Both the position numbers and the translations under genes were made by a program. Below the pieces are notes generated by a model. The model was given only the letters and a program-made list of their open reading frames with translations, was not told the origin of the DNA and made no database searches. A stretch of 64,000 bases of DNA from Litoditis marina. Lineage: Eukaryota > Nematoda > Chromadorea > Rhabditida > Rhabditidae. Location of the stretch: NCBI GenBank assembly GCA_964036275.1, contig OZ038438.1, positions 5,586,978-5,650,977 of the forward strand, in the 5' to 3' direction. This document shows positions 26,401-37,475 of this stretch, piece by piece; within the stretch, counting starts at the first letter, position 1, and every line of letters begins with the position of its first letter.

Positions 26401-26936
26401 CGTCGTCTAGGATTGTTTACGTCTGACAATAACACGTTTATGGCTCATGTTTAACAATTTCAACATATGGATGCATACTGGTGAAAAGGGAAGAAAACCA
26501 TAGGTGCGAGTAAATGATGGGCTTTCTGAAATTTACCACAGTTTGAAGTATGGCACAACTATCTCGAAATTTCTCGTAGAATCACGAATAGGGGGCTTAT
26601 AACTTCTCACCCTTTCTGCGATGGAATGCTTAACACTCCAAGAGGTCAAACCCGCACATACCAGACATACCCCAGTAACATATTGTCTGCATATCGAAAT
26701 TAGGAGATTTATATCGAAAAACTTTACTTTTTGGAGAAAAATTACTGGTATATGATCCCAGATATGAAGATAATTGAGTAAATTTTGGTAGGCCGAAATC
26801 AGAGTAAATGAAAATGACTAACCTTAACATATTTGAACTGCGTATTTCTCCGTCTACACATCATCACGAGGATGAGCAGGGAGACTGCGAAAACAGCAGT
26901 GAGAACGGCGAGGGCGAGGTAGACGACAAGGTCCAT
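23450..26936 (-). CDS. TMEM98: TMEM98 homologue, single-pass membrane protein
   Basis: Seven exons (26936-26823, 26165-26087, 25779-25658, 25168-25076, 24636-24538, 24282-24193, 23587-23450) join in phase to 244 residues; human TMEM98 has 226. The N-terminus MDLVVYLALAVLTAVFAVSL is a hydrophobic membrane segment followed by CRRRN, as in the human protein. NSWVYDVSGLLQHCVALLRL and CHSLSEKL match the human block that reads W-x-x-D-A-S-G-L. RIMPRFDDLL and VLEARATALA match the second conserved block. The last exon adds an acidic tail (GDDEDDEAEGEP). In vertebrates TMEM98 is reported to bind and restrain the transcription factor MYRF; nothing here tests that. An in-frame stop lies upstream of the ATG. 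Two family C transposons sit in its introns or flank. Confidence 0.88.
23685..23865. mobile_element. TATTCGGACAAC-family element (family C)
   Basis: It starts GTAAGGTCTGACTGAGCGAC, contains two AGTAGTCCGTTTT strings, and ends CTGACTATTCGGACAACCTT. A close copy is at 24310-24480 and weaker ones are at 24763-24830, 19398-19585, 30470-30650 (reverse) and 56955-57090. The ends are loosely inverted (ACCAGTAAGGTC / GACAACxTTACTGGTGTATG), so it looks like a non-autonomous DNA transposon. It lies in the first downstream intron of the TMEM98 3' end. Confidence 0.75.
23870..23995. repeat. CTCGAA/AACTCG-rich block
   Basis: Repeated strings such as CTCGAACTTGAAA, GTCGAACTTGAAACTCG and AACTCGATACTCG fill this segment next to the family C copy. 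It is simple-sequence-like and internally repeated, with no coding meaning that I can see. Confidence 0.5.
24310..24480. mobile_element. TATTCGGACAAC-family element (family C)
   Basis: CACCAGTAAGGTCTGACTAAG at the left and GACTATTCGGACAACTTTACTGG at the right match the copy at 23685-23865 almost throughout. It lies in the TMEM98 intron between the exons at 24193-24282 and 24538-24636. Confidence 0.8.
24834..25054. mobile_element. CATTCCCACTGAGACTC inverted-repeat element (family G)
   Basis: The left end CATTCCCACTGAGACTCCTTGGC pairs with the right end GCCAAAGTCTCAGTGGGAATG to give terminal inverted repeats of about 20 bases. Related elements are at 32422-32634 (CATTCCTACTGAGACTC / GAGTCTCAGTAGGAATGG) and, with one clear end, about 44545-44757. 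It is non-coding and lies inside a TMEM98 intron. Confidence 0.75.
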
Positions 26937-27649
26937 GCGGAGAATGGATATAGCGGAGTCGACCGCTCATTCACCTTCCACAATCGGCTGAAATACAACC
27001 GCATTATGCATTTAACAGAGAGGCTGCTATGAATAAATCGTTTTCGAAACTCTAGGTAATACATAGTCCCATATAGAAGGACGGGATAATATCAGCGTTA
27101 TCCCCATCCAGAGAAATGCCAAAACAAGGTGAATTATACAAAAAATAGGAAGAATGAGTACATTAGACACTCTGGTGGATAGAGCGTTCGAAAACAAACA
27201 GTACCAACCCAGGACTCAACATCGAGAGACATGAAAATATTGAAAACAATAAGAGTACTAAGCAAAAAATACACAAATGCAAATCCGGAGTCTAATGTAT
27301 ATAGAGTATACGCATAGTTTCTCCTGTCCTCCATACTCACAACTTGAAGAACAATCTGGTATATCAACTTGTTATATCATATTTCCATCACCAAGGGTTG
27401 AGCCAAGTCAATAAAACGCGCAAGTAAATAAATTAGGTAAACAGATGAAATCTTCCATGAATTGAATATGATGTCGAATTTACACAATGAATTACACTAT
27501 TAAATCATCCTAATTTTATTTTGATTAGGTCAACGCTTATAAACACCTTTAAACAAACGAAACGCTTTAGTTTAGTCGTATGCTAATACAAGTGAAGTGA
27601 ACGAAAATGTTGTGAGTTTAATTAAAACGAAAATCAGTGTCTTTTCAAT
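26937..27649. promoter_or_regulatory. Divergent intergenic region, TMEM98 and endosulfine side
   Basis: TMEM98 starts leftward at 26936. The first possible exon of the endosulfine gene, or of another plus-strand transcript, starts rightward at 27650. The 713-base gap is AT-rich with no open frame that looks coding. It is the natural place for a shared divergent promoter. No TATA box or initiator stands out, so this is inferred from layout only. Confidence 0.4.
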
Positions 27650-27730
27650 ATGACTACTCCACCTCATCACGCAGACCTTTACACGAATGCTGGTCTACAG
27701 GCAATGTGGAACAGACTGTTTGAGTTTGAG
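27650..27730 (+). other. Candidate 5' coding exon of the endosulfine gene
   Basis: ATG at 27650 opens 27 codons (starting MTTPPHHADLYTNAGLQAMW) that end exactly at a GAG|GTGAGC donor. Joined in phase 0 to an acceptor at 30001 it reads straight through five codons into the endosulfine start at 30017, giving a 177-residue form. The sequence of the exon is unlike known endosulfine N-termini. It could therefore be an alternative first exon, or belong to an unrelated short transcript. Confidence 0.4.
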
Positions 27731-28688
27731 GTGAGCGCATACGTCGGTCGGATCGCAGTCCAAAAAAGTGGGCCTTCGTTCTTGAACTTTGAAAAAATAC
27801 TGTTAAACAATCACGTTCTCTCTGAAGAAAAATAAGTTTTTTTCGGTACTATATATTGTATATAGCGCGTTGAAGTGACAACCGGAATATGGAACTTACG
27901 CGAATCATCACGGATCATTGTAATTACAAAAAAGGTAATTAGTGCTATTCAACAGCAATTAACCAACAGTTTGACACACGAATTCAGTGTGTTGTAAGAA
28001 TCAAGTGCGCGTTGTAGATAAAATATATTTTTCGGATCACACATACCGCTAAACTTTTTTCATTTTCAACCGCGTATATCATATAATGTACTTAATGAAA
28101 GCTACACCGCGTGGAAAAAACGATAGATAATCATAGGATCCAATCATTTTACTACCCAAATGTAAACGCTTTCAACAAGAGCAAGAACAAAAGGCTAAAG
28201 TCCATATAATAATAGTGCACATATGTCACTATTATATGTACATATTATAGAGTAGAGAGATGAGGTGAAAAATATATAAATACATTGTCAAATTATATTT
28301 TAAATACATAGTAATAATATAATTCAAGTATCTCAACGTGAAAAAGGAAAAATCAATACTGATAGTGCAAAAAGAAAGCAAACACGCAAAGCACGTGAGG
28401 TTAGGAGGCGCATGTCAGCGCAGAGCTGTCTGGCACTCTCTTCCTCTTCACCATTGGCCTCGTCAGATACGCAGGTAACCTACGCAGACAACTGAATAAC
28501 ACTGAAATCAATAATTGTGTGAAGACTCCTGCTTCTTTTATTTATTTATATGATCAGTTGGCTTGTTTTAGTTTCTGTTATTGCAGTTTAAATAGCTGTT
28601 TATTTATTATATTCTGTCGCAGCTGCTTGTGAGTCTTCTCCTATCCCCTGTTCTTATTGTAGTTCTGCTAAGTATCGTATACGATTCT

Positions 28689-29078
28689 CCGGCCGATAAC
28701 TATTTATGTTCAGGCTGGAGTATTTAAATATACTTGGAATAGTGTAGAGGCGCCGCTAGAATATTGTAGAGTTAGACATAACCACAAGAAATACAGTGAT
28801 TATGCAAACCAGGAATAATAAGGTCCTATTGTTTAATTGTAGAGATAAGAGAAAGATTATTCTATGTCAGACTCAAAAATACACCTAATGAGACAAATCG
28901 AAGCGGCCGGCGGTTTCATCTCTCAACAAACATATAAGGGCCTTAAAAACAATATAGCGATCGTCAAAATAATGAAGTTGACTCTAACGATTGTGTATAA
29001 CTGTTGTACTTCCGATTTCACCTCGGCTTATCGAATTACTCCAGCCTGAACATAAATTGTTACCGGCCGCCGACTAAA
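28689..29078. repeat. Foldback element with CCGGCC ends in an intron
   Basis: The left segment CCGGCCGATAACTATTTATG then TTCAGGCTGGAGTA is the inverted counterpart of TACTCCAGCCTGAACATAAA then TTGTTACCGGCC at the right. Arms are about 34-42 bases around a core of some 310 bases. An open frame of 61 codons at 28864-29049 inside it has no recognisable motif. It is probably a non-autonomous transposon. Confidence 0.6.
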
Positions 29079-29261
29079 GGAATACCCCATTCTCAAGTTT
29101 ATTGCTTTTAACCAACATCCCTCATTTTGTTACCCTTTGTATCTATTCTTCCTCGTCGTTTGTTCTACAAGTTGTTCCCTATTCATCTATTACCTGGTTT
29201 GTACTTCGAGAGGTAATTGTTCAATGTCGACATTTACCCATACTTTCTCCTTCTTTCTCTC

Positions 29262-29264
<3 letters not shown>

Positions 29265-29307
<43 letters not shown>

Positions 29308-29325
29308 TCTCTCCCTCTCTCTCCC

Positions 29326-29357
<32 letters not shown>

Positions 29358-29364
29358 ACTCTCT
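29265..29364. repeat. CT-repeat microsatellite
   Basis: About 100 bases of (CT)n with a few CCCT interruptions. Low-complexity open frames across it (Leu-Ser repeats on one strand, Arg-Glu on the other) are artefacts. A (GA)n tract of the opposite polarity is at 37387-37500. Confidence 0.95.
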
Positions 29365-30016
29365 ATATCTCCCGTACAACCCTCATGAGTTTGAAGTTTG
29401 AACATCTGTACAACATCAACGGGACTGGAGCATTGAGAGATTCAATGCGCGTCTAAGCTCTATTCTGTCCCGCTTTTAGATTCATGATACCCGATCTTCG
29501 TCCTATTCGAGCAACATATATCGATCTATATGGAAGCCGTCAGTGTTCTCCTTTTGAGCAAAGTTTTTGTCCTGTGTAACTTGTGTTAATGAATCCATGG
29601 GATTACGACAACGGATGTAATGTAGTTGTTATAGTAACGTGTTATCCTTGTCATGGGAGGATTTAATTGCTCCCGAGCAATGTGTCACAATACCGCCGCG
29701 ACACAAGCTTCACATTTCAAATTATAAACTTTGTCAACGTCAACATCCCACACTTATTTTTTCTATCTGCTTCTGGCGTACTCCGGTGGAAGTTGCTCGA
29801 GTCAGTAGTGACCATTCCGTATAATAAGTTTTGAGTGTGCGTTATACTTGTCTGTGTCTCAATCAAATGCTATCATCGCATATCTGTTATGTGATAGCTG
29901 TTTTCACATTGTAGTTATATTTGTTCCTGTTTCGCTATTATTTGCCTTTATTTCATTCTACCAGCCCTATCAGAAGTCAAAATTAATGAAGACTTTTCCA
30001 GGTAATAAAGGCAGTG

Positions 30017-31754
30017 ATGCGGGGTGGAGTAAGCGAACTGCCGGCCGACATTGCAGAAGGGTTGTCTGCAGAAAAACAACAAGAACAACAACTCATGAAT
30101 AAACTGGCTGCCAGTGGGAAACTACCAGCTCGACCAGCTAGTTCATTCCTCCAGAAAAAGTTGCAGCAGCGTGTAAGTATCCTTTTTTTCCATCACACAT
30201 ATCCCGAACAGTGCTTTAGATCACGGGGGTACGTGTCAAAGTTTTGGAATAACGTATCAGATCTGAGAGCTAAGATACGGTATTCAACTGATGAGTATAC
30301 CGGTTCATCGAATATGATGAACTTTTATATTGTTCTTCAAGTATATCATTGTAATAGCACAAGTTCTGTCCTTCTTTATATATATATTATGTCTCCTCGT
30401 TGCTATCACACTCAAGGAGGCGCATTAAAATACATTACATCTTAGTCGGCGTAGTGTAGTTGGTTCTTCACTGGTGAGGTGATTATACTCCAGTGAAGTT
30501 GTCCGAATAGCTGGAAAAAATTGCAATATGGCATACTTTTACGCCAAAAAAGAAAAATACGTCCATTTTCGATTGAAAGTTATTAATTTGCACGTGTTCA
30601 TATCTAGAAACGAACCAACTTTTGTCGAATAGTCTCTTACTGGTATATGCTGGTGATCTTAAATTTCAACATTTTCTAGAAGTTTTTCGACTCGGGAGAT
30701 TATGCAATGGATAAAGACAAGGGAGCGAAGTCTCGCGGACCGCACCCGTTGGCTGTCGCCCCGCAGCGCCCTCTCCCCCCTCACTTGCATCAGCAACAAC
30801 GGGAGGAGCCTATCGCAGAAGGAGATGCCAATCTACAGGTTGGTTGACACTCGTTTTGAGAACATATTCAACCTTTTTTGGGAAGGGGGGGGGGGGGGAT
30901 ACACCGCCAAGTGATTCTCATTTTTCCTGGAGAGTCGCGATACCCCCCCCCCCCCTCTTTCTGGAGTCGCGACCCCTCCACAATAGTTCAAAACTGCGTT
31001 TTTCATCAATTTTTGGTCTCATTTTTATTAGCAGCAACATGCAAAGATCTGCATATTTTTTCCTTTCGAGCATTTCGATATACCGAAAGCAAAAGGTAAT
31101 TACCTGTCGGAATAATATAAGCACATCTGACATCGAAAACGAGTATAATACCTATGCAAAATAGATAGGCTCAATATTATGAATGGTGCATTCTTTTCGA
31201 ACAGTTTCCTTTTGCTGCGGTATTCCCCTGCCCAAAGCTATATATTCGTTCTACAGCGACATTATTGAAATCATTGCGCTACGATGTTCATTTTAATGTC
31301 TAACGTTTTACGTTCGTTAGCAGTATGGGAGATCATGAGCGATGGCGTTCATAACGCATATCATTACTTACACTTATCTATCCTGGTGTAGTTTCATTTT
31401 AAATACGCCTTTGTTCAGATTCCGAAGCCGGATACCGTACCGCAGAGAAAAGCATCTATCATCAACCCTTCTGTTCACTGCAAATTGCAGCCTCAACCTC
31501 ATGTACAGGCAAGTCTTATATTTTGACACTCGATAATGGAATTTATGTTAGACGCGATATACGAACTCTGTAACCCCATCATCTATCTTGAGTTCTGTCA
31601 AACTAATATGAGTTTTTATCGCTATATAAATTGTTTCGAAGTTTGATGTCAAAATGATTCACTCGACTCCGACATATCCGGATTTAAACTTTCATTTCAT
31701 GGTAAATTCCTTGTTTTACAGCATCACGACAGTCAGCCTCAAGCCGATGAGTAA
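30017..31754 (+). CDS. ENSA: Endosulfine / ARPP19 family, PP2A-B55 inhibitor
   Basis: Exons 30017-30172, 30680-30838, 31419-31508 and 31722-31754 join in phase to 145 residues (family about 110-120). The family hallmark KFFDSGDYAMDK is at residues 53-64; its serine is the site that Greatwall kinase phosphorylates in known homologues, turning the protein into a PP2A-B55 inhibitor for mitotic entry. LPARPASSFLQKKLQQR upstream matches the conserved block before it. PQRKAS near the C-terminus corresponds to the PKA site. The middle is longer and richer in Pro, His and Gln than in vertebrates. The third intron has a GC donor (CAG|GCAAGT). A longer form starting at 27650 is possible. An AATAAA overlaps the stop codon at 31753-31758. 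The Ig-domain gene converges from the right, 373 bases away. ARPP19 and ENSA are not separable here. Confidence 0.88.
30470..30650. mobile_element. TATTCGGACAAC-family element (family C), reverse copy
   Basis: In reverse orientation this matches the family C layout: TATACTCCAGTGAAGTTGTCC at the left, the TTTGCACGTGTTCATATCTAG segment, and AGTCTCTTACTGGTATATG at the right. It lies in the intron of the endosulfine gene just before the exon carrying the FDSGDY motif. Confidence 0.65.
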
Positions 31755-32127
31755 TAAATCTTCACAGACATAATGAATGCATTATTTTATCAGTTTATGT
31801 TGGGTGATGTTGTTTTCTTATTCTGTATATTGTTTTCACGTCTCACCATTCAATTTGTTCAAGTCAGTGCACTCTCTTATCTTCTAAATAGTCTCTATGT
31901 CTTAGATACAGTTAAATTATGTTTGGATTCTCATCTCATTTTCAATGATAAAAAGTTACGTGTTTCGGTGTTATATCTTCGCATAATCCTCGAACATTCC
32001 TATCAAAGTATTTATTTTCCATAAACAATGAACGTCATTCATATTAGCAGAATATTTCCCTTTGTAATTGAGTAGTAGTGAGTATATCTCCGCGTTTTTG
32101 AACAATTGAGCCGATTAGAAAGACACA
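31755..32127. other. Convergent 3' region between endosulfine and the Ig gene
   Basis: Both neighbours end here. On the minus strand AATAAA lies at 32016-32011, about 112 bases past the stop of the Ig gene, and is a plausible polyadenylation signal. The rest is AT-rich untranslated or intergenic sequence. Confidence 0.55.
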
Positions 32128-35100
32128 TCACTCCTGAGCTACGTATCGTGATCTGAAAAGCATTTATTAGTTGAGCCGAGTATTAGGATCAACCAAAACC
32201 AATTTTTGTGTTAGATTGCATGGTAACCGGTTTTTTTTAGGTTACCAACCGGTTGTCTACTCAGGTACTTTTAAAAATAGGTTGCCGAAAATCTGCAAAG
32301 TTACCAAAAATTTGGTTGGATATTCTAATGCACCTCACACAGACGTAATAAGGGGAAATAAATTTTATGGGGAGTTGCGGACTCAAAATTTTCGACTATT
32401 GATCATTCGTATAGTTCACACCATTCCTACTGAGACTCCTACAGTAACCTTACAATTTTTCCGAAGGCTGTTGTGAAGCTGAAAATGGAGTTCATGAAAA
32501 ATACTCTCGTATATTTATTCTACCTGAGAAGGAGAATGAGGTACGAAAATCGTCAACTTCTCTGATCAAAAGTAAGTGATCAAAACGGCTTGGAAGTTTC
32601 GAAATCCTACTGTAAGAGTCTCAGTAGGAATGGAAAAGACTAGCATTCATAGTTTTTCAATGTTTATAGTGTTCAACAGTTCAACTTACCCCTTCTTCTG
32701 CTGTTTTTTTCGAATTTCGCAGAAAGCAATAATAAGTACGAGTAGAATGAGGATAATCAGTATGACTAGCAGAGGCCAGATCCATGCCACTTCACCTGTA
32801 GTTAAAGTATTATCAATATAGCGAATCAACTTTCGATTTACAACATATCACCCAGTACTCAGTTGTGCTATTTAAATACACACTTTGTGTATTGATAATA
32901 TCCAGGAAACTGCCCTGAAGTGCTAAGCATGCTTTGTGCGCTGTACGCAGACATGGACACAGTGTACTGCGCTAGTTTATGATAAATCTAGAGTGAAAAT
33001 ACTTCTACTAAGCCTCATAGGACTCTCTGTCAGAATGTTTTCAACCGATGAAAGATGTTAAAAATCAGTCACTGAGTGACGAAGTCTTCTGTACACTCGA
33101 AATTTATGACCATCCAAAACTATACTAGAATTCATGAAAAAGTGGGGGCCCAACGACTGTGAGATTTGTCTTCTGCTGTGCGCCCCTTAGACAGCTACTC
33201 TCAAATGGAGCAGCTACTGCTATAAAAACCGGAAAATACTTATATACTCAAGTATAACTGTTAATTACAATCATACAAAAGTCGTAAAATATTTTTTCAA
33301 ACCTGTAAACTATAATATACAAATCACAGATGTTAACTCAACGTAGTCAACTATAGAGATTCTGGTTTTGTACACAATGATTTGCAGTTTTGGTCTTTAC
33401 TTCAAATCTCGGTGCTATAACACTTGGCATATTATTCAACAGTTGTTCCCTCTTTCGCAGCTGTGATTTGTATATTATAGTTTACAGGTTTGAAAAAATA
33501 TTTTACGACTTTTGTATGATTGTAATTAACAGTTATACTTGAGTATATAAGTATTTTCCGGTTTTTATAGCAGTAGCTGCTCCATTTGAGAGTAGCTGTC
33601 TAAGGGGCGCACAGCAGAAGACAAATCTCACAGTCGTTGGGCCCCCACTTTTTCATGAATTTTTCTCTTTTTGTACACATGCCGTAGGTATGTAGAGAGG
33701 TGGTTCGATCTGTACGGTGAAGATAAAATTGTTTTCCTGATGAACCGCTTGTCCAGTACTATCATCATTCGAAAAAAAACATGACGTCAACATTGCAGTT
33801 CTGAAAACTTACTTTATCTGCCCTTCAGAGTCCCAGAATACGTCATGTTTGAATGAAGTTTTATCGTGAATTGACCATTTTTAGGAAACTCTCAGCATTC
33901 GAAAACATATGTCACGTTTTTTTTGAAAGTTGACGTCATCGGGCCTTCTGAATTCCAGAACAAGTCATACTGAGATGAAGTTTCATCGTTAATACCCCAC
34001 CTGCCCACTGTTATCATCATTTGGAGAAACATTTGACGTCAACTTTACACTTTTTAATTTGGACGTCATCCGGGCTCCAGAATCCGTGATGACGTCCTTT
34101 ATGTATAACGCTTCAGGCGACTATTTTGTGACTACTAGCCGTTTGAAAAGTAATTTGACGTCAACTTTGCTTTTTTCAATTATGACGTCATCCGAGCTCC
34201 AGAATCCTCAATGACGTCATCAGTAGAAGACTTACATCTAAATCGATGTCAGTTCATGTCTTGGTATCATACTTCAAATTTTACTTCAATTGGTTAGGAC
34301 TGAGCTGAGTTATAACGCAATTTGATTTACCCTGACAGAGAGGGCGAGAGAGTGCACGAAATGAAGAGACGCAGAGACATTTTCAAAGACCTTTAACTTA
34401 ATGAAAAATATGTTTTTTCGAAAAAAAGTTTGCGCCCCCAAAGTTGGAGCGGGGTATCTATCGTGTCCCAAATTTTCAGTCAAATCGGTTCACACATAAA
34501 ATTATCCCAGGAGTGCGCACCAACACACACACACACACACACACGCACGACGGAAGTTGGCGGTCTGCATGAAGCGCATAACGTCATAACTCGGCTCAAA
34601 CTCAATCAATTTCGTTCAAATTTTGAATATAGCTTGTAAATGTGCTATAGAAAATTAGCAAATCATAAAAAGTATCGATTTGCACAGTTGGGCCTTTTTG
34701 AGAGTGAATTAAAAAAATGAAAGCGCGCATTAGCCGGACCAAAGACAAATCTCGCACAGCGCTTCGCGCTGCGCGCGATATGCCCATGATTTTATGCCGG
34801 GCTCGCTCCGCCTCATAGAGTTCGCTCTCTCCCAAGCGCGCCTATCTGTGAATGTACCCTCGTCCCGTTGTGTTTGCAGTTTGATCTCGCTGCTTTTTGG
34901 GGCCAATTTCACAAGTTAACCCTCTTTTACAATGTGTTTTGGGGCAAATTTAGGGTTACCAAGTGGTTAACAAAAGGGTTAACCAGGTAACCCGGTTAAT
35001 GGTTAACGGCTAGGGTTAACGAAATACCGGGTTAAATAAAGAATTCGCCGCTTTTTGGTCGATACTCGTAACTTATGGCGTGAATCGAGATCATACTACA

Positions 35101-37404
35101 ATAAGGATTTGGTCATTGCCTAAGAAATGACCTGTTTTAAGATTTCCTTCCAATCACGAGCTTTTCTCATTTAAAAAATATAATACCCCCAGAAAGTCGG
35201 TTGTTTCAAATATTTCGCAAACTCACTTTTGACGGAAACCTGTCGATTGACTACAAGGAGAGGTCGGGTCGTTTTGCCTTCTTCCGGAAACTCGTTGATT
35301 ACTTCGCAAGAATAAACACCGGCGTGTGTGAAGTCAACAGAGTTGATGCGTATACTGCTCCCATCCAGCTCCAGGTTTTCGCTCATTTCTGTAAACAGGC
35401 GAGATGAGAACGAAATTAAAGAAGGATAATTATGTGCTCCAATCTCAACGGTTCAGTCCTTTAAACTGCAATACATTTTTCAATTGCAGTTTAAAGGACT
35501 GACGCGCCGAGATTGGAGCACATAATCGTCCTACTTTAAGTTTACGGGAATATTTTGATTGTGTGTGCCCACCCAATTATTTGAAGAAAAAGAGCGATGT
35601 AAAAAAAGAGACACCGAGAGAGGAAGAGAGTTAGCGACATGGGTAAGATAGAGAAAAGAATTGAATTGTACTATACCTAGTGGTTTTCCATCTTTCGTCC
35701 ATTTGAAAGCTGGCGTTGGATGTGCCAAAACGGGACAGGTCAAATTGGCTGATTCCCCGACCTAAAAGAAAATAATTTATACAGTAATCAGCAAAAGGAG
35801 AGAATCAGATAATCGACTGAATTACAAAGTACCTCAAAACACGTGTACGTGACTTATAATTCGATCACAGGTGAAACAAATAAAACTTGAAAATAAGTTG
35901 TATGCAACGTTTACCCAGCTCGTCGAAAAGTTCAGCGTTTCCAGATTTAACTGTAAATTACTATTCAGAATTAAGAGCGATGAATGCCAGAATTTCGCTG
36001 AGCACGCAGTAAGGATTTTCAGTTTTGATTACGGAAAATAGCTGGAGAAAGTGCGGTGTTTGGGAACATTGACTTTTTACCCCCCCACCTTTCTGAATTT
36101 GTATTGCTTTTGGGGAATTGTAGTTTGACCCCCCCCCCCACCGGGAGGTGATATTTCAATTTATCACCTGCAATACAAAAGTTTGAGGGTGGGGGGTATA
36201 AAGTAAACATTTCCGGTATTGAAGTTCAGCCCCCCCACTCGTTGAAGTTTGACCCCCCATCATTCAAGTTCTACCCCCCGCCGACCAAAGTGGGGGGTAA
36301 ATAGTAAATGTCGAAGTTGAATTTTGACCCCTTACCCTCTTCTAGATTTTCAGGTTTCAGCTTGGGTGGGGGGTTGAAGTGCTACTTCAATTTCCCCGGT
36401 GTTTATTGTATGAATTCTAGTCTGGTATAGTTGACCGAATATTGTCTGGTGGGTATAGTTGTAGTAGTTTTGTGTGAATTACTACATTCATGTGAATAAA
36501 TCATGGTAATGTAAGTAAATTTTCGGTTTAATCGTTCGAACTAGACAAAACGCCTTAGGTAACAGTTTCCACTGAAACAGACTATGTTTGCAACACTTTT
36601 AATCTAGTAACTATATGATTTCTTTCACAAATGTGATAAATAGATAACAGTACCGAGCACCGTCATATGTTTAGAATTTCTAAAGTTCACCTCTACATGT
36701 GTGAAAGGAGCCAGGAGACGAAACTGATTCGTACGGTCCACGTTGAAGTGTTCCTTGTTCACTATGAGAACAGGACGAGCTGAAAAAGATTGATATACAG
36801 TACATTTGTCCACTGAAAAGGCGGAGAAATACTGTGTTTCTCGTTTTCTGCTGTGTGCGATTTCCAAACAAATGAAATACGCTGGCAAAACTAGGGGCCA
36901 GATGTGTGAAAAAGAGAGGGCACCGAATTACCACATTTTGACCACAGGCTTCATACCTTTTCATATTTAACATCACTACCGTCTCACCATTCTAGTAAAA
37001 ACACTGATCAATAGGACGATGTTGATGTCCAATTTAGGAAATCCGTGCCCCAGAAGTCACAAATCAAAGCTGCCATCCAAATGATGGAAAATACTAGGTC
37101 GAACATCAAGTTTTTGTTGAAACAGATTACTTTGATCAGTTCTTTCGATGAGCATGCATCTCGTAAGAAAGTCACTTTTGTACTTTTGCGGTTTGTAGTT
37201 TGATTCCGGTGTATTTTTAGTTTTTTCCGATAATTGTGTGCTGTTAAAAGATCAGATCTCAATTCCAACATGATAATTTTCTTTTCTGTATGGTCAGTAA
37301 GGTAATTTACAATTGATCTTGCCCACTTCATTTTCTCATTCCCGGGTGGTGCCACTTGTTAGTCATATTACATGTTGGGTGCTCAGGCAGAGAGAGACAG
37401 AGAG

Positions 37405-37475
<71 letters not shown>

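Noticed and set aside
28400..28500. Possible minus-strand last exon with an acidic stretch (SDEANGEEEES) for the Ig-domain gene
   Set aside because: That frame does not fit the phase of the membrane exon; the in-phase frame is unremarkable. The exon at 32152-32128 is closer, in phase, and has a better acceptor.
28864..29049. Small open frame inside the CCGGCC foldback element, as a transposase fragment
   Set aside because: No transposase motif visible and far too short; kept only as part of the repeat.
29102..29456. Overlapping open frames with long Leu-Ser or Arg-Glu repeats
   Set aside because: They are translations of the CT microsatellite at 29265-29364; no coding signal outside it.
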